DNA of 12,023 bases from Chloroflexota bacterium. Lineage in GTDB: Bacteria > Chloroflexota > Limnocylindria > P2-11E. Shown piece by piece: positions 1 through 5,663 of the stretch (position 1 is the stretch's first letter; every line of letters starts with the position of its first letter). Where the stretch lies: assembly GCA_005889445.1 (NCBI GenBank), contig VBGS01000015.1:1-12023 (forward strand), read 5' to 3'. The notes below the pieces were generated by a model, which worked only from the letters and a program-made list of their open reading frames with translations, had not been told where the DNA came from and did no database searches. The position numbers and the translations under genes are program-made.

Positions 1-299
1 CGGACATGGTCGTCGAGACGGAGGCCGCGCGGCTCCTGGTCTGGCGCGCCGGAGCGCTGAAGGACAAGGGACTTCCGAACACGCGCGAGACGAGCATCGC
101 GAAGCTCTACGCGTCGGAGATGGCGCAGCGCGCGGCCGACAACGCGATCCAGATCCACGGCGGGTACGGCTTCTCGGATGAGTTCCCGGTCGAGCGGTAC
201 TGGCGCGACGCGCGGGTGAACCGCCTCTACGAGGGCACGACGCAGATCCAGAAGCTGATCGTCGGCCGCTTCGCGACCGGGATCGACGCGATCGGCTGA
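1..299 (+). CDS. Acyl-CoA dehydrogenase, C-terminal fragment (5' end outside window)
   Basis: This is the last ~98 residues of an FAD-dependent acyl-CoA dehydrogenase, which makes the alpha-beta double bond in an acyl-CoA and passes electrons to electron-transfer flavoprotein in the cytoplasm. The visible part is the C-terminal helical domain. It holds the family signature IHGGYGFSDEFPVERYWRD followed by VNRLYEGTTQIQK, in which the Glu of YEGT is at the usual catalytic-base position of the family. The reading frame is open to the left edge, so the ATG at 6 is internal and the gene is cut by the window. The TGA stop at 297-299 shares one base with the ATG of the next gene (TGATG), so the two are probably translationally coupled. 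The chain-length preference cannot be read from this fragment. Confidence 0.95.
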   Translation, partial: DMVVETEAARLLVWRAGALKDKGLPNTRETSIAKLYASEMAQRAADNAIQIHGGYGFSDEFPVERYWRDARVNRLYEGTTQIQKLIVGRFATGIDAIG

Positions 300-601
300 T
301 GGAGTGGGACGAGTCGGCCGAGGGCGTGCTCGCGACCTTCTGCGGCATGGTCCCGGAGACGATCCGCGAGCTCGCGCGGTCGGCGGCACACGATGAATCG
401 GAGTCGGTCGCGTCCGAGCACGGCGCAGCGAGCGTGGCCGTCGACGACGTCGTGCGGGGCTGGATCCGCACGACACCGCCCGAGCAGCGGAACGGCCTCG
501 TCGCGGTGATCGAGTCGCTCGGCCTCGAGCCCGAGCTCTACGCGGACGAGCTCGAATCCGGCGAGGGTTGGGAAGAGGAGCCCGAGGATTCGGGGATGTG
601 A
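299..601 (+). CDS. Small acidic protein with PCP_red-like pattern
   Basis: A 100-residue acidic, soluble protein with no signal peptide or membrane segment. Residues ~2-55 follow the spacing of the PCP_red domain, the small helical domain at the C-terminus of the light-independent protochlorophyllide reductase B subunit: an N-terminal W-D-x-x-A, then L and V-P about ten residues on, then E-x-x-A-x-x-x-G and a final V-x-x-x-V. Stand-alone PCP_red-like proteins occur in non-photosynthetic bacteria with no settled role, so no chlorophyll function is claimed. The tail from ~85 is almost all Glu, Asp, Gly and Ser. The start overlaps the preceding dehydrogenase stop by one base and the end overlaps the likely GTG start of the next gene, so it is the middle gene of a coupled operon. 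The domain match is made by eye and is tentative. Confidence 0.8.
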   Translation: MEWDESAEGVLATFCGMVPETIRELARSAAHDESESVASEHGAASVAVDDVVRGWIRTTPPEQRNGLVAVIESLGLEPELYADELESGEGWEEEPEDSGM

Positions 602-1341
602 GCGGCGAACGCATGTTCCGGCTCGACGGCAAAGTCGCGATCGTCACCGGCGGCGCGCGTGGGATCGGCGCCGAGACCGCGCGCGTCTTCCGCGAGGCGG
701 GCGCGACCGTCCTCACGTGGGACGTCTCCGACGGCGCCGACCAGCGCGTCGACGTGACCGACGCGGGAGCCGTACGCAAGGCGGTCGCCGAGGTCACCTC
801 GCGACACGCGCGGATCGACGTCCTCGTGAACAACGCCGGGATCCTGCGGGACGCGCTGCTGCTCAAGGTGAAGGACGACGAGGTCGTCGGCGGCATGAGC
901 GAGAAGGACTTTGACGCGGTGATCGCCGTGAACCTGAAGGGCATCTTCGTGTGCACGCAGGCCGTCGCTCCGGTGATGATCAAAGCCGGCCGCGGCCGGA
1001 TCCTGAACGCCTCGAGCGTCGTGGGAATCTACGGCAACTTCGGACAGACCAACTACGTCGCGGCGAAGTCCGCGGTCATCGGGATGACCAAGGTCTGGGC
1101 CCGCGAGCTGGGACCGCGCGGCATCACCGTGAACGCCGTGGCGCCGGGGTTCATCGCCACCGAGATGCTCCGTCAGATACCTGAGAAGATCCTCGCGACG
1201 ATGGTCGAGCGCACCCCGGTGCGGCGCCTGGGCGAGCCACGCGACGTCGCGCTCGCGTACCTGTACCTCGCCTCGGACGAGGCGTCCTTCGTGAACGGCG
1301 CGGTGCTCTCGGTGGACGGCGGAGCGGTCGTCGGGACGTAG
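598..1341 (+). CDS. Short-chain dehydrogenase/reductase, FabG-like
   Basis: A classical NAD(P)H-dependent SDR, probably a 3-oxoacyl-ACP or 3-hydroxyacyl-CoA type enzyme. Counting from the internal Met at 613, it shows the cofactor motif TGGARGIG (12-19), NNAG (73-76), Asn107, and the catalytic Ser135, Tyr148 and Lys152 in the S-N12-YxxxK spacing. PGFIATEM and a C-terminal VDGG are typical of FabG-like members, as is the length of ~242-247 residues. Two starts are possible. GTG at 598 forms a GTGA overlap with the previous stop and has GAGGA (584-588) nine bases upstream. ATG at 613 begins the typical MFRLDGK sequence but has no good ribosome binding site. GTG is preferred here. The neighbouring acyl-CoA dehydrogenase suggests acyl-CoA oxidation rather than fatty-acid synthesis, but the substrate cannot be read from sequence. 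Confidence 0.93.
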   Translation: MSGERMFRLDGKVAIVTGGARGIGAETARVFREAGATVLTWDVSDGADQRVDVTDAGAVRKAVAEVTSRHARIDVLVNNAGILRDALLLKVKDDEVVGGMSEKDFDAVIAVNLKGIFVCTQAVAPVMIKAGRGRILNASSVVGIYGNFGQTNYVAAKSAVIGMTKVWARELGPRGITVNAVAPGFIATEMLRQIPEKILATMVERTPVRRLGEPRDVALAYLYLASDEASFVNGAVLSVDGGAVVGT

Positions 1342-1346
1342 TCCCG

Positions 1347-1463
1347 CTAGGTCAGGCCTTCCTCGAGCGTGACCAGGCGGATCTGCTCGGCGAGCCAGCT
1401 CTCCCGTTCATCCGCGCTCGGCACGGCGTCGCTGTCGGCTTCGACTCGGCTGTCGTCATTCAT
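1347..1463 (-). CDS. 38-aa acidic small protein coupled to isocitrate lyase
   Basis: A short ORF immediately downstream of the isocitrate lyase-family gene on the same strand. Its ATG (1461-1463) overlaps the lyase TGA in an ATGA arrangement, the normal sign of translational coupling. The peptide is strongly acidic in its first half (MNDDSRVEADSDAVPSADE) and then likely helical, with a WLAEQIRLVTLEEGL segment that would make an amphipathic helix. About 32 of 38 codons end in G or C by hand count, matching the genome's coding bias. It has no signal peptide, membrane segment, Cys or recognisable family. It could be a lyase-binding or regulatory peptide, or a non-functional tail ORF. The stop lies 5 bp from the convergent SDR stop, leaving no room for a separate terminator. 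Confidence 0.55.
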   Translation of the reverse strand: MNDDSRVEADSDAVPSADERESWLAEQIRLVTLEEGLT

Positions 1464-2587
1464 ACGGCCTTCTCCGCGAGCTCCTGTTCGAATTTGCCGA
1501 GACGCGAGGCGCCCATCGTCTCGCCCATGACCTGGTGGTACGGAACGCCGCTGAAGAGGTGGTGGCTCTTTGTCGGAATGTCCTCGATCGGCGACCACTC
1601 GCGCCGCTGGAGGTCGATGTAGGCCTGCTCGGCGCGGCCGTCCAGGTCCTGGAGCAGCTTCGAGAACGCGTAGCCCATCGCGTGCTGGGCCGCGAGCGTG
1701 ATGAAGATGAACTTGTAGCCAAGCTCGCCGAGCTCCGCGAATCCGGTGGGCTCGGTCTCGTTGAACCATTTGAACGAGCTCGACCAGTTGAACCCGAGCA
1801 TCGCGCCGGGGAACCGCCGGCGGACCTCTTCGGCGAAGCGCACCGTCGGCGCGCGGTCGGCGTTCGGAAATTCGCACCAGACGATGTCAGGGGCACCGGA
1901 GTCGAGGTAGCGGAGCGCGCGATCGATCGCGAGATCGAGCCCGCGGGCCGGCTCGGGCGCGTCGACCGCGGAGACGGCGTCGGTCCGCGCGATGAGCACG
2001 AAATCCTCATGACCGAGGTCGTCGGCGACGGCGCGCGCCATGCGCAGCTTGCCGACCATCTCGTCCGCGCTGATGAGCGCCTTGCCGGCGATGTGCCCGC
2101 AGCGCTTGGGCAGGACCTGGTCCTCGATGTGCGCGCCGGCGACGCCCGCGTTCACGTAGAGCTCCGCGGTTCGCTGGACGTTGAAGAGGTTTCCGTAGCC
2201 GCCGTCCATATCGACGACGACCGGCGGGATCTCAAGATGCGTCGGCGCCACGCCCTTCTCGGGGTCGCCAACGGCCATGGTGAGCTGGAACTTGCGGAGC
2301 GCGGACACGGTGCGGCGCGCGCCGTCGGCGATCTCCGGGCCCGAGTAGAGGTCCATGTCGGTGGTGCCGAGATGGCCGATCGCGAAGGAATACCCCGAGA
2401 AGTAGACGGCCTTCGCGCGGTGATACATCGCGAGCTCCGCCCCGTGCGGGTCGTAGACCCCGGGAGCGAAGACGAACGGCTCGGTGTCGAGCAGCTCGCG
2501 CAGCCGCGTCGCCGGATCGGTCCACCGCGAGGCCGGCACGCTGAAGCCTGGCGGAACGAGCGGCGAGGGGACGAGCTTAGTTGTCAT
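1460..2587 (-). CDS. aceA: Isocitrate lyase (ICL/PEP-mutase superfamily)
   Basis: A 375-residue TIM-barrel lyase that probably splits isocitrate into glyoxylate and succinate in the glyoxylate shunt, allowing growth on acetyl-CoA. The catalytic loop is HIEDQVLPKRCGH with the active Cys at ~163; the metal-binding region is DMDGGYGN (~126-133); FNWSSSFKW (~266-274) sits where isocitrate lyases carry their carboxylate-binding N-x-S-x-S-F-x-W motif. KRCGH is the form more usual in methylisocitrate lyase, while the NxSxSFxW motif is an isocitrate lyase trait, so substrate assignment is probable, not certain. It is shorter than the ~430-residue enteric enzyme. The ATG at 2587 (MTTKLVPSP) is chosen because the upstream in-frame extension to 2710 is Arg/Ala-rich shadow of the sORF at 2577-2720. 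A divergent LysR gene is the likely regulator. Confidence 0.88.
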   Translation of the reverse strand: MTTKLVPSPLVPPGFSVPASRWTDPATRLRELLDTEPFVFAPGVYDPHGAELAMYHRAKAVYFSGYSFAIGHLGTTDMDLYSGPEIADGARRTVSALRKFQLTMAVGDPEKGVAPTHLEIPPVVVDMDGGYGNLFNVQRTAELYVNAGVAGAHIEDQVLPKRCGHIAGKALISADEMVGKLRMARAVADDLGHEDFVLIARTDAVSAVDAPEPARGLDLAIDRALRYLDSGAPDIVWCEFPNADRAPTVRFAEEVRRRFPGAMLGFNWSSSFKWFNETEPTGFAELGELGYKFIFITLAAQHAMGYAFSKLLQDLDGRAEQAYIDLQRREWSPIEDIPTKSHHLFSGVPYHQVMGETMGASRLGKFEQELAEKAV

Positions 2588-2720
2588 GGTCGATGCAGCA
2601 GAGGTCCGGGCAGCAGCACTCGCTCTCCTGCGAGTCGGTCCGTCCCGCCTCGGTCGCGCTCGCGCGGAGGATCGGCCGGTATTCGCCGGCCTGCGCCTGC
2701 GGCTTGTCAAAAGCGTTCAT
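2577..2720 (-). CDS. 47-aa Cys-rich small ORF leading into isocitrate lyase
   Basis: A short ORF directly upstream of, and overlapping, the isocitrate lyase-family start: its TAA (2577-2579) lies inside the lyase reading frame, an 11-nt overlap in a different frame. An in-frame ATG at 2729 would give 50 residues. The peptide starts MNAFDKPQAQAGEYRPILRA, then is polar, and ends ESECCCPDLCCIDHDN with five Cys in eight residues. By hand count 42 of 47 codons end in G or C, as in real genes of this window, whereas the lyase-frame extension over the same DNA encodes mostly Arg and Ala. It may be a small thiol or metal-binding protein, or a leader whose run of Cys codons senses charged tRNA-Cys, as described for polycysteine uORFs in mycobacteria. 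No family was recognised. Confidence 0.6.
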   Translation of the reverse strand: MNAFDKPQAQAGEYRPILRASATEAGRTDSQESECCCPDLCCIDHDN

Positions 2721-2729
2721 CGCAGCCAT

Positions 2730-2813
2730 GAGCAGGCACTTTGCGTGCCGCGGGCGTCATAAAGCAAATTGTTTGTTTGGATCGCGTCAATAAGCGATGG
2801 TTATGCTGACCCG
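2730..2813. promoter_or_regulatory. Divergent control region, isocitrate lyase unit / LysR
   Basis: This 84-bp gap is the only AT-richer spot nearby. On the minus strand TTGACG (2785-2790) is a good -35; at 17 bp spacing the -10 would be TTGCTT (2762-2767), which is weak. On the plus strand TATGCT (2802-2807) could be a -10 for the LysR gene. A perfect dyad, ATCGC-N8-GCGAT (2781-2798), overlaps the minus-strand -35 and lies just upstream of the plus-strand -10, as expected for an autoregulating LysR protein controlling a divergent target. A second spaced pair, TTTGC (2740-2744) and GCAAA (2764-2768), flanks the minus -10. Promoter elements are read by eye and are not proven. Confidence 0.5.
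2735..2749. promoter_or_regulatory. Dyad GGCAC-N5-GTGCC in sORF leader
   Basis: A perfect 5+5 bp inverted repeat with a 5-base centre, lying 5 nt upstream of the ATG at 2729 and within the predicted minus-strand leader. As RNA it would form a short G/C hairpin next to the start of the Cys-rich sORF. As DNA it would be a 15-bp operator-like palindrome. Sequence alone does not separate the two. Confidence 0.4.
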
Positions 2814-3704
2814 GTGGAGCTCGGCCAGCTCGAGGCCTTCGCGGAGATCGCCCGCCTGGGCAACGTGAGCCGCGCGGCCGAGGCGCTCAGCGTCACCCAG
2901 CCCGCGATCACCGCCCGGCTGCGCACGCTCGAAGCGGAGCTCGACACGGAGCTCTTCGTGCGCGGGCCGCGCGGTATGAGCCTCACCGATGGCGGCCGCG
3001 CGCTGCTCCCGTACGCGCAGCGCGCCCTCGCGCAGCTCGCCGACGCCCGGAAGGCCCTGACGGATCTGCGCTCCGGCCGCGTGGGCGAGCTCTTCATCGG
3101 CGCCGCCCCAGCGGTGAGCACGTACGTGTTGCCGTCGGTGCTCAAGGCGTTCCGCGAGAAGCACGCGGATGTGCGCATCGGCGTCAGCACCGGCCACACC
3201 GAGGAGGTCCTCGAGATGGTCCTGCGTCGGCAGGTGCAGCTCGGGGTCGGCCGGCCGATCCGGCATCCTGACGCCGAGCTCATTCCGCTCTTCGATGACG
3301 AGCTCCTGCTCGTCGTGAGCCGCCATCACCCCTTCGCGCGTCGCGGGCGCGTCCGGCTCGAGGAGCTCGGGACCGATCACCTGATCCTGTTCGATCGGTC
3401 GTCGAGCTACTACGAGCTCACGAGCTCGCTTATGCGTCAGGCCGGCGTGGTCCCCGAGAGCGTCATCGAGCTCGACAACGTCGAGGCCGCGAAGAAGATG
3501 GTCGCCGAGGGGCTGGGCGTCGCGCTCCTTCCGCGGATGGCCCTGGCCGCGGAGCTTCGCGCCAGGGTGCTCCGCCCGGTCGGGCTCATCGGAGCGCCGC
3601 CGGTGCGCAGGCCGATCGTGGCGATCCGCCGGCGCGACGCGGGAACGGCGATCGGTCCGGTCGCGGATTTCCTCGCGTTACTGCAGGGGCCGCGGGCCCG
3701 CTAG
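2814..3704 (+). CDS. LysR-type transcriptional regulator
   Basis: A 296-residue LysR-family DNA-binding regulator. The N-terminal winged helix-turn-helix (~2-60) reads LGQLEAFAEIARLGNVSRAA and then VTQPAITARLRTLEAELDTELF, matching the family signature. A linker helix follows, then a periplasmic-binding-protein-like effector domain from ~90 (GELFIGAAPAVSTYVLP) ending near the C-terminus. GTG at 2814 is chosen because it starts the family's usual V/M-E-L-x-Q-L sequence; the upstream TTG at 2769 would add 15 residues of promoter DNA. No Shine-Dalgarno precedes it, and a -10-like TATGCT ends 6 bp before the GTG, so the mRNA may be leaderless. It is divergent from the isocitrate lyase unit, its likely target; the inducer is unknown. 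Its 3' end overlaps the convergent TPR-like gene by 27 bp. Confidence 0.93.
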   Translation: MELGQLEAFAEIARLGNVSRAAEALSVTQPAITARLRTLEAELDTELFVRGPRGMSLTDGGRALLPYAQRALAQLADARKALTDLRSGRVGELFIGAAPAVSTYVLPSVLKAFREKHADVRIGVSTGHTEEVLEMVLRRQVQLGVGRPIRHPDAELIPLFDDELLLVVSRHHPFARRGRVRLEELGTDHLILFDRSSSYYELTSSLMRQAGVVPESVIELDNVEAAKKMVAEGLGVALLPRMALAAELRARVLRPVGLIGAPPVRRPIVAIRRRDAGTAIGPVADFLALLQGPRAR

Positions 3705-4502
3705 CACGAGGTTCGCGCGCTCGCGACGCGCGAGCGCGGCACCGATCGAGTCGGGGGACGCGGTCATCGCGAGCGCGAACGCGGCGAGCGCGTCGTCGCG
3801 AAGACCGGCCTCGCGGAGTGCGACGCCACCGAGATATCCGAGGAAGGCGCGGTCCGCGCCGCGGAGGTGGCGCGCCTGCGAGTCCGCGGTCTCCAGCATC
3901 GCCCGCGTCTGATCGGGATCGCTGCGACGCGCGGCCACGATCGCCGCGAGGGCCGAATGCATGGCGACGCGGGCCGGCGACGATGAAAGGCTCGCGTCCG
4001 AGGCGAGCGACTCGACGATCGCCGCGCCGCGCGCGGCGTCGCCGCCGGTCGCGGCGAGCTCGGCCCACGCGAGCGCGAGCCGCACGTCGACGTCATCGCC
4101 GATGTTCTCGGCGGAGCGCCGCGCATCGCCCGCGCGATTCAGCGCGGCGTACGACGCGACGAGCCCGATCGCGGAGGAACGATCGCGGGGCAGCTTCTTC
4201 CGCACCCGCTCGAACAGGATCGCCGCCGAGAGCGGATCGCCGCCCGCGTAGAGGACCTCGCCCGCGATCCTCCGGACGAAGGTCACCGAGCCGAACCGAT
4301 CCAGGAGCGGAGCGACGAGCGCTCGCGCGCGTCCGAGCTCGTCTCGATCGAGGGCCCGACGGGCCTGCCAGACGGCGATCGGGACCCTCCAGACGTCCGA
4401 AATGGACGGTCCCGGTACACCCCGTTTTTCCACAGCGGAGGGCGCTTTTGGGCCTCCAGGGGGCGGTTTATCCACCGGTTCGGACGGGTTATCCACATTC
4501 AC
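3678..4502 (-). CDS. TPR-like alpha-helical repeat protein
   Basis: A 274-residue soluble protein without recognised catalytic motifs. Residues 1-35 are a Pro-rich, probably disordered tail containing VDNP, VDKP and VEK. From ~38 it is a chain of Ala/Leu/Arg-rich helix pairs resembling degenerate tetratricopeptide repeats, for example ALDRDELGRARALVAPLLDRF, GDPLSAAILFERVRKKLP and AGLRDDALAAFALAMTASPD. Such folds usually bind other proteins; no partner is evident. The GTG at 4502 is supported by GAGGAG (4514-4519), which overlaps the stop of the upstream acyl-CoA dehydrogenase with an 11-nt spacing, so the pair is probably coupled; the gap between the genes is 15 nt. The 5' end carries three DnaA-box-like sequences (listed separately). 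The 3' end overlaps the LysR gene tail to tail. Confidence 0.82.
   Translation of the reverse strand: MNVDNPSEPVDKPPPGGPKAPSAVEKRGVPGPSISDVWRVPIAVWQARRALDRDELGRARALVAPLLDRFGSVTFVRRIAGEVLYAGGDPLSAAILFERVRKKLPRDRSSAIGLVASYAALNRAGDARRSAENIGDDVDVRLALAWAELAATGGDAARGAAIVESLASDASLSSSPARVAMHSALAAIVAARRSDPDQTRAMLETADSQARHLRGADRAFLGYLGGVALREAGLRDDALAAFALAMTASPDSIGAALARRERANLVLAGPRPLQ
4426..4497 (+). promoter_or_regulatory. Cluster of three DnaA-box-like 9-mers
   Basis: TTTTCCACA (4426-4434), TTATCCACC (4468-4476) and TTATCCACA (4489-4497) lie in the same orientation. The last is the exact DnaA box, the first fits TTWTNCACA, and the middle one has one mismatch. Their spacings of 42 and 21 bp are whole multiples of the DNA helical repeat, so all three face the same side. 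They lie inside the 5' coding part of the TPR-like gene and, read on the minus strand, encode its VDN, VDK and VEK. No AT-rich unwinding region and no dnaA/dnaN gene is nearby, so this is not a typical oriC. A DnaA-titrating or DnaA-regulated site is possible, as is chance from a repeated coding phrase. Confidence 0.4.
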
Positions 4503-4517
4503 CGCCCGCCTGGCTCC

Positions 4518-5663
4518 TCAGCTGTTCGCCAGTAGGCCAGTCGAGATGACGAGCCGCTGGATCTCGCTCGTGCCCTCGTAAATTCGGTAGATACGCGCAT
4601 CCCGGTACGCCCGCTCGATCCACAGCTCCTTCATGTAGCCCATGCCGCCGTGGATCTGCACCGCCGCGTCGGCGACGCGGCCAAGCAGCTCGGTGGCGAA
4701 GAGCTTCGCCATCGCCGCGCGATCGGTGACGCGCTCGCCACGGTCTGCTCGCGATGCGGCGTCATAGACCATCAGCCGCGCGGCGTGTATTTCGGTCGCG
4801 GCGTCCGCGAGCATCCACTGGATGGCCTGGTTCGCGGAGATCGGCCGGCCGAACTGCGTCCGGGTCTTCGCGTGATCGACGCAGGCCTCGAGGAGGCGCT
4901 GCGCGGCGCCGACCGCGTGCGCGGCAAGCCCCATGCGCCCGTAGTCGAGCGTGCGCAGCGCGATCGCGAAGCCCTCGCCCTCATCACCGATGCGCCGCGT
5001 CGCCGGCACGCGCATCTCGTGAAAGAACACCTGCGCCGTCGTCGATCCGTGCAGTCCCATCTTCTCGTCGTTCGGACCGACCTCGAGGCCCCCGGTCGCG
5101 CGCTCGACGACGAACGCAGAGATCCCCTTCGAGCCCTTCTCACGATCGGCGTTCGCGAATACGACGAACACGTCCGCGATCGGCGCGTTCGTGATGAACG
5201 TCTTCGCGCCGTCGATGACGTATGCGTCGCCGTCGCGACGGGCGGCGGTCTTCAGGCTTCCCGCGTCGCTCCCGGCGCCGGGCTCGGAGAGACCGTACGC
5301 CCCGATCTTCCGCGCGCTGAGGAGGTCCGGAAGGTACCTGCGGCGGAGGTCGTCCGGACCGCCGAGGTCGATCGCCGTTCCACAGAGGCCGGCCGATCCG
5401 CCGATGACGTTCCACAGGGCCGCGTTCGTCCTCGCCAGCTGCTCGACGGCGACGCAGTACCCGAGCTTACCGAAGCCCTGTCCACCGACCTCCTCGGCGA
5501 AGCCAAGGCCGAAGAGACCCATCTCGGCCATCGCATCGATGACCGACCGCGGGATCTCGTCCTGCTCCTCGATCTGCTTCCCGAGCGGAACGAGCCGCTG
5601 CTCGACGAAGTCCCGGACCGATCGCTGCAGCATCACGAGCTCGTCCGGAAGGACCGGATTCAC
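4518..5663 (-). CDS. Acyl-CoA dehydrogenase
   Basis: A full-length (381-residue) FAD-dependent acyl-CoA dehydrogenase that oxidises an acyl-CoA to the 2-enoyl-CoA and reduces electron-transfer flavoprotein. The three domains are in order: N-terminal helices (1-120); a beta domain with the FAD and substrate signature GLSEPGAGSD (~124-133) and ITNA (157-160); and a C-terminal helical domain with R-x-x-FGRPI (~268-275), VQIHGGMGYMKE (~335-346) and IYEGTSEIQR (361-370), with Glu363 at the usual catalytic-base position. The GTG at 5663 is preferred over the ORF start at 5807 because it forms a GTGA overlap with the thioesterase stop and gives the family's normal length; the upstream part is Arg-rich shadow. 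It sits between a thioesterase and a TPR-like protein in one operon. Its substrate chain length is not predictable here. Confidence 0.95.
   Translation of the reverse strand: MNPVLPDELVMLQRSVRDFVEQRLVPLGKQIEEQDEIPRSVIDAMAEMGLFGLGFAEEVGGQGFGKLGYCVAVEQLARTNAALWNVIGGSAGLCGTAIDLGGPDDLRRRYLPDLLSARKIGAYGLSEPGAGSDAGSLKTAARRDGDAYVIDGAKTFITNAPIADVFVVFANADREKGSKGISAFVVERATGGLEVGPNDEKMGLHGSTTAQVFFHEMRVPATRRIGDEGEGFAIALRTLDYGRMGLAAHAVGAAQRLLEACVDHAKTRTQFGRPISANQAIQWMLADAATEIHAARLMVYDAASRADRGERVTDRAAMAKLFATELLGRVADAAVQIHGGMGYMKELWIERAYRDARIYRIYEGTSEIQRLVISTGLLANS

Noticed and set aside
2588..2710. N-terminal extension of isocitrate lyase to 2710
   Set aside because: The added residues are almost all Arg, Ala, Ser and Pro, and the same DNA reads with much better codon bias as the Cys-rich sORF in another frame.
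1535..2731. 398-aa plus-strand ORF antisense to isocitrate lyase
   Set aside because: It mirrors the real gene; composition is Arg/Val/Glu-rich without family motifs, a common result of high-GC coding DNA.
4426..4497. Chromosomal replication origin
   Set aside because: DnaA-like boxes are present, but there are only three, inside a gene, with no AT-rich unwinding region and no dnaA, dnaN or gidA-type neighbours.
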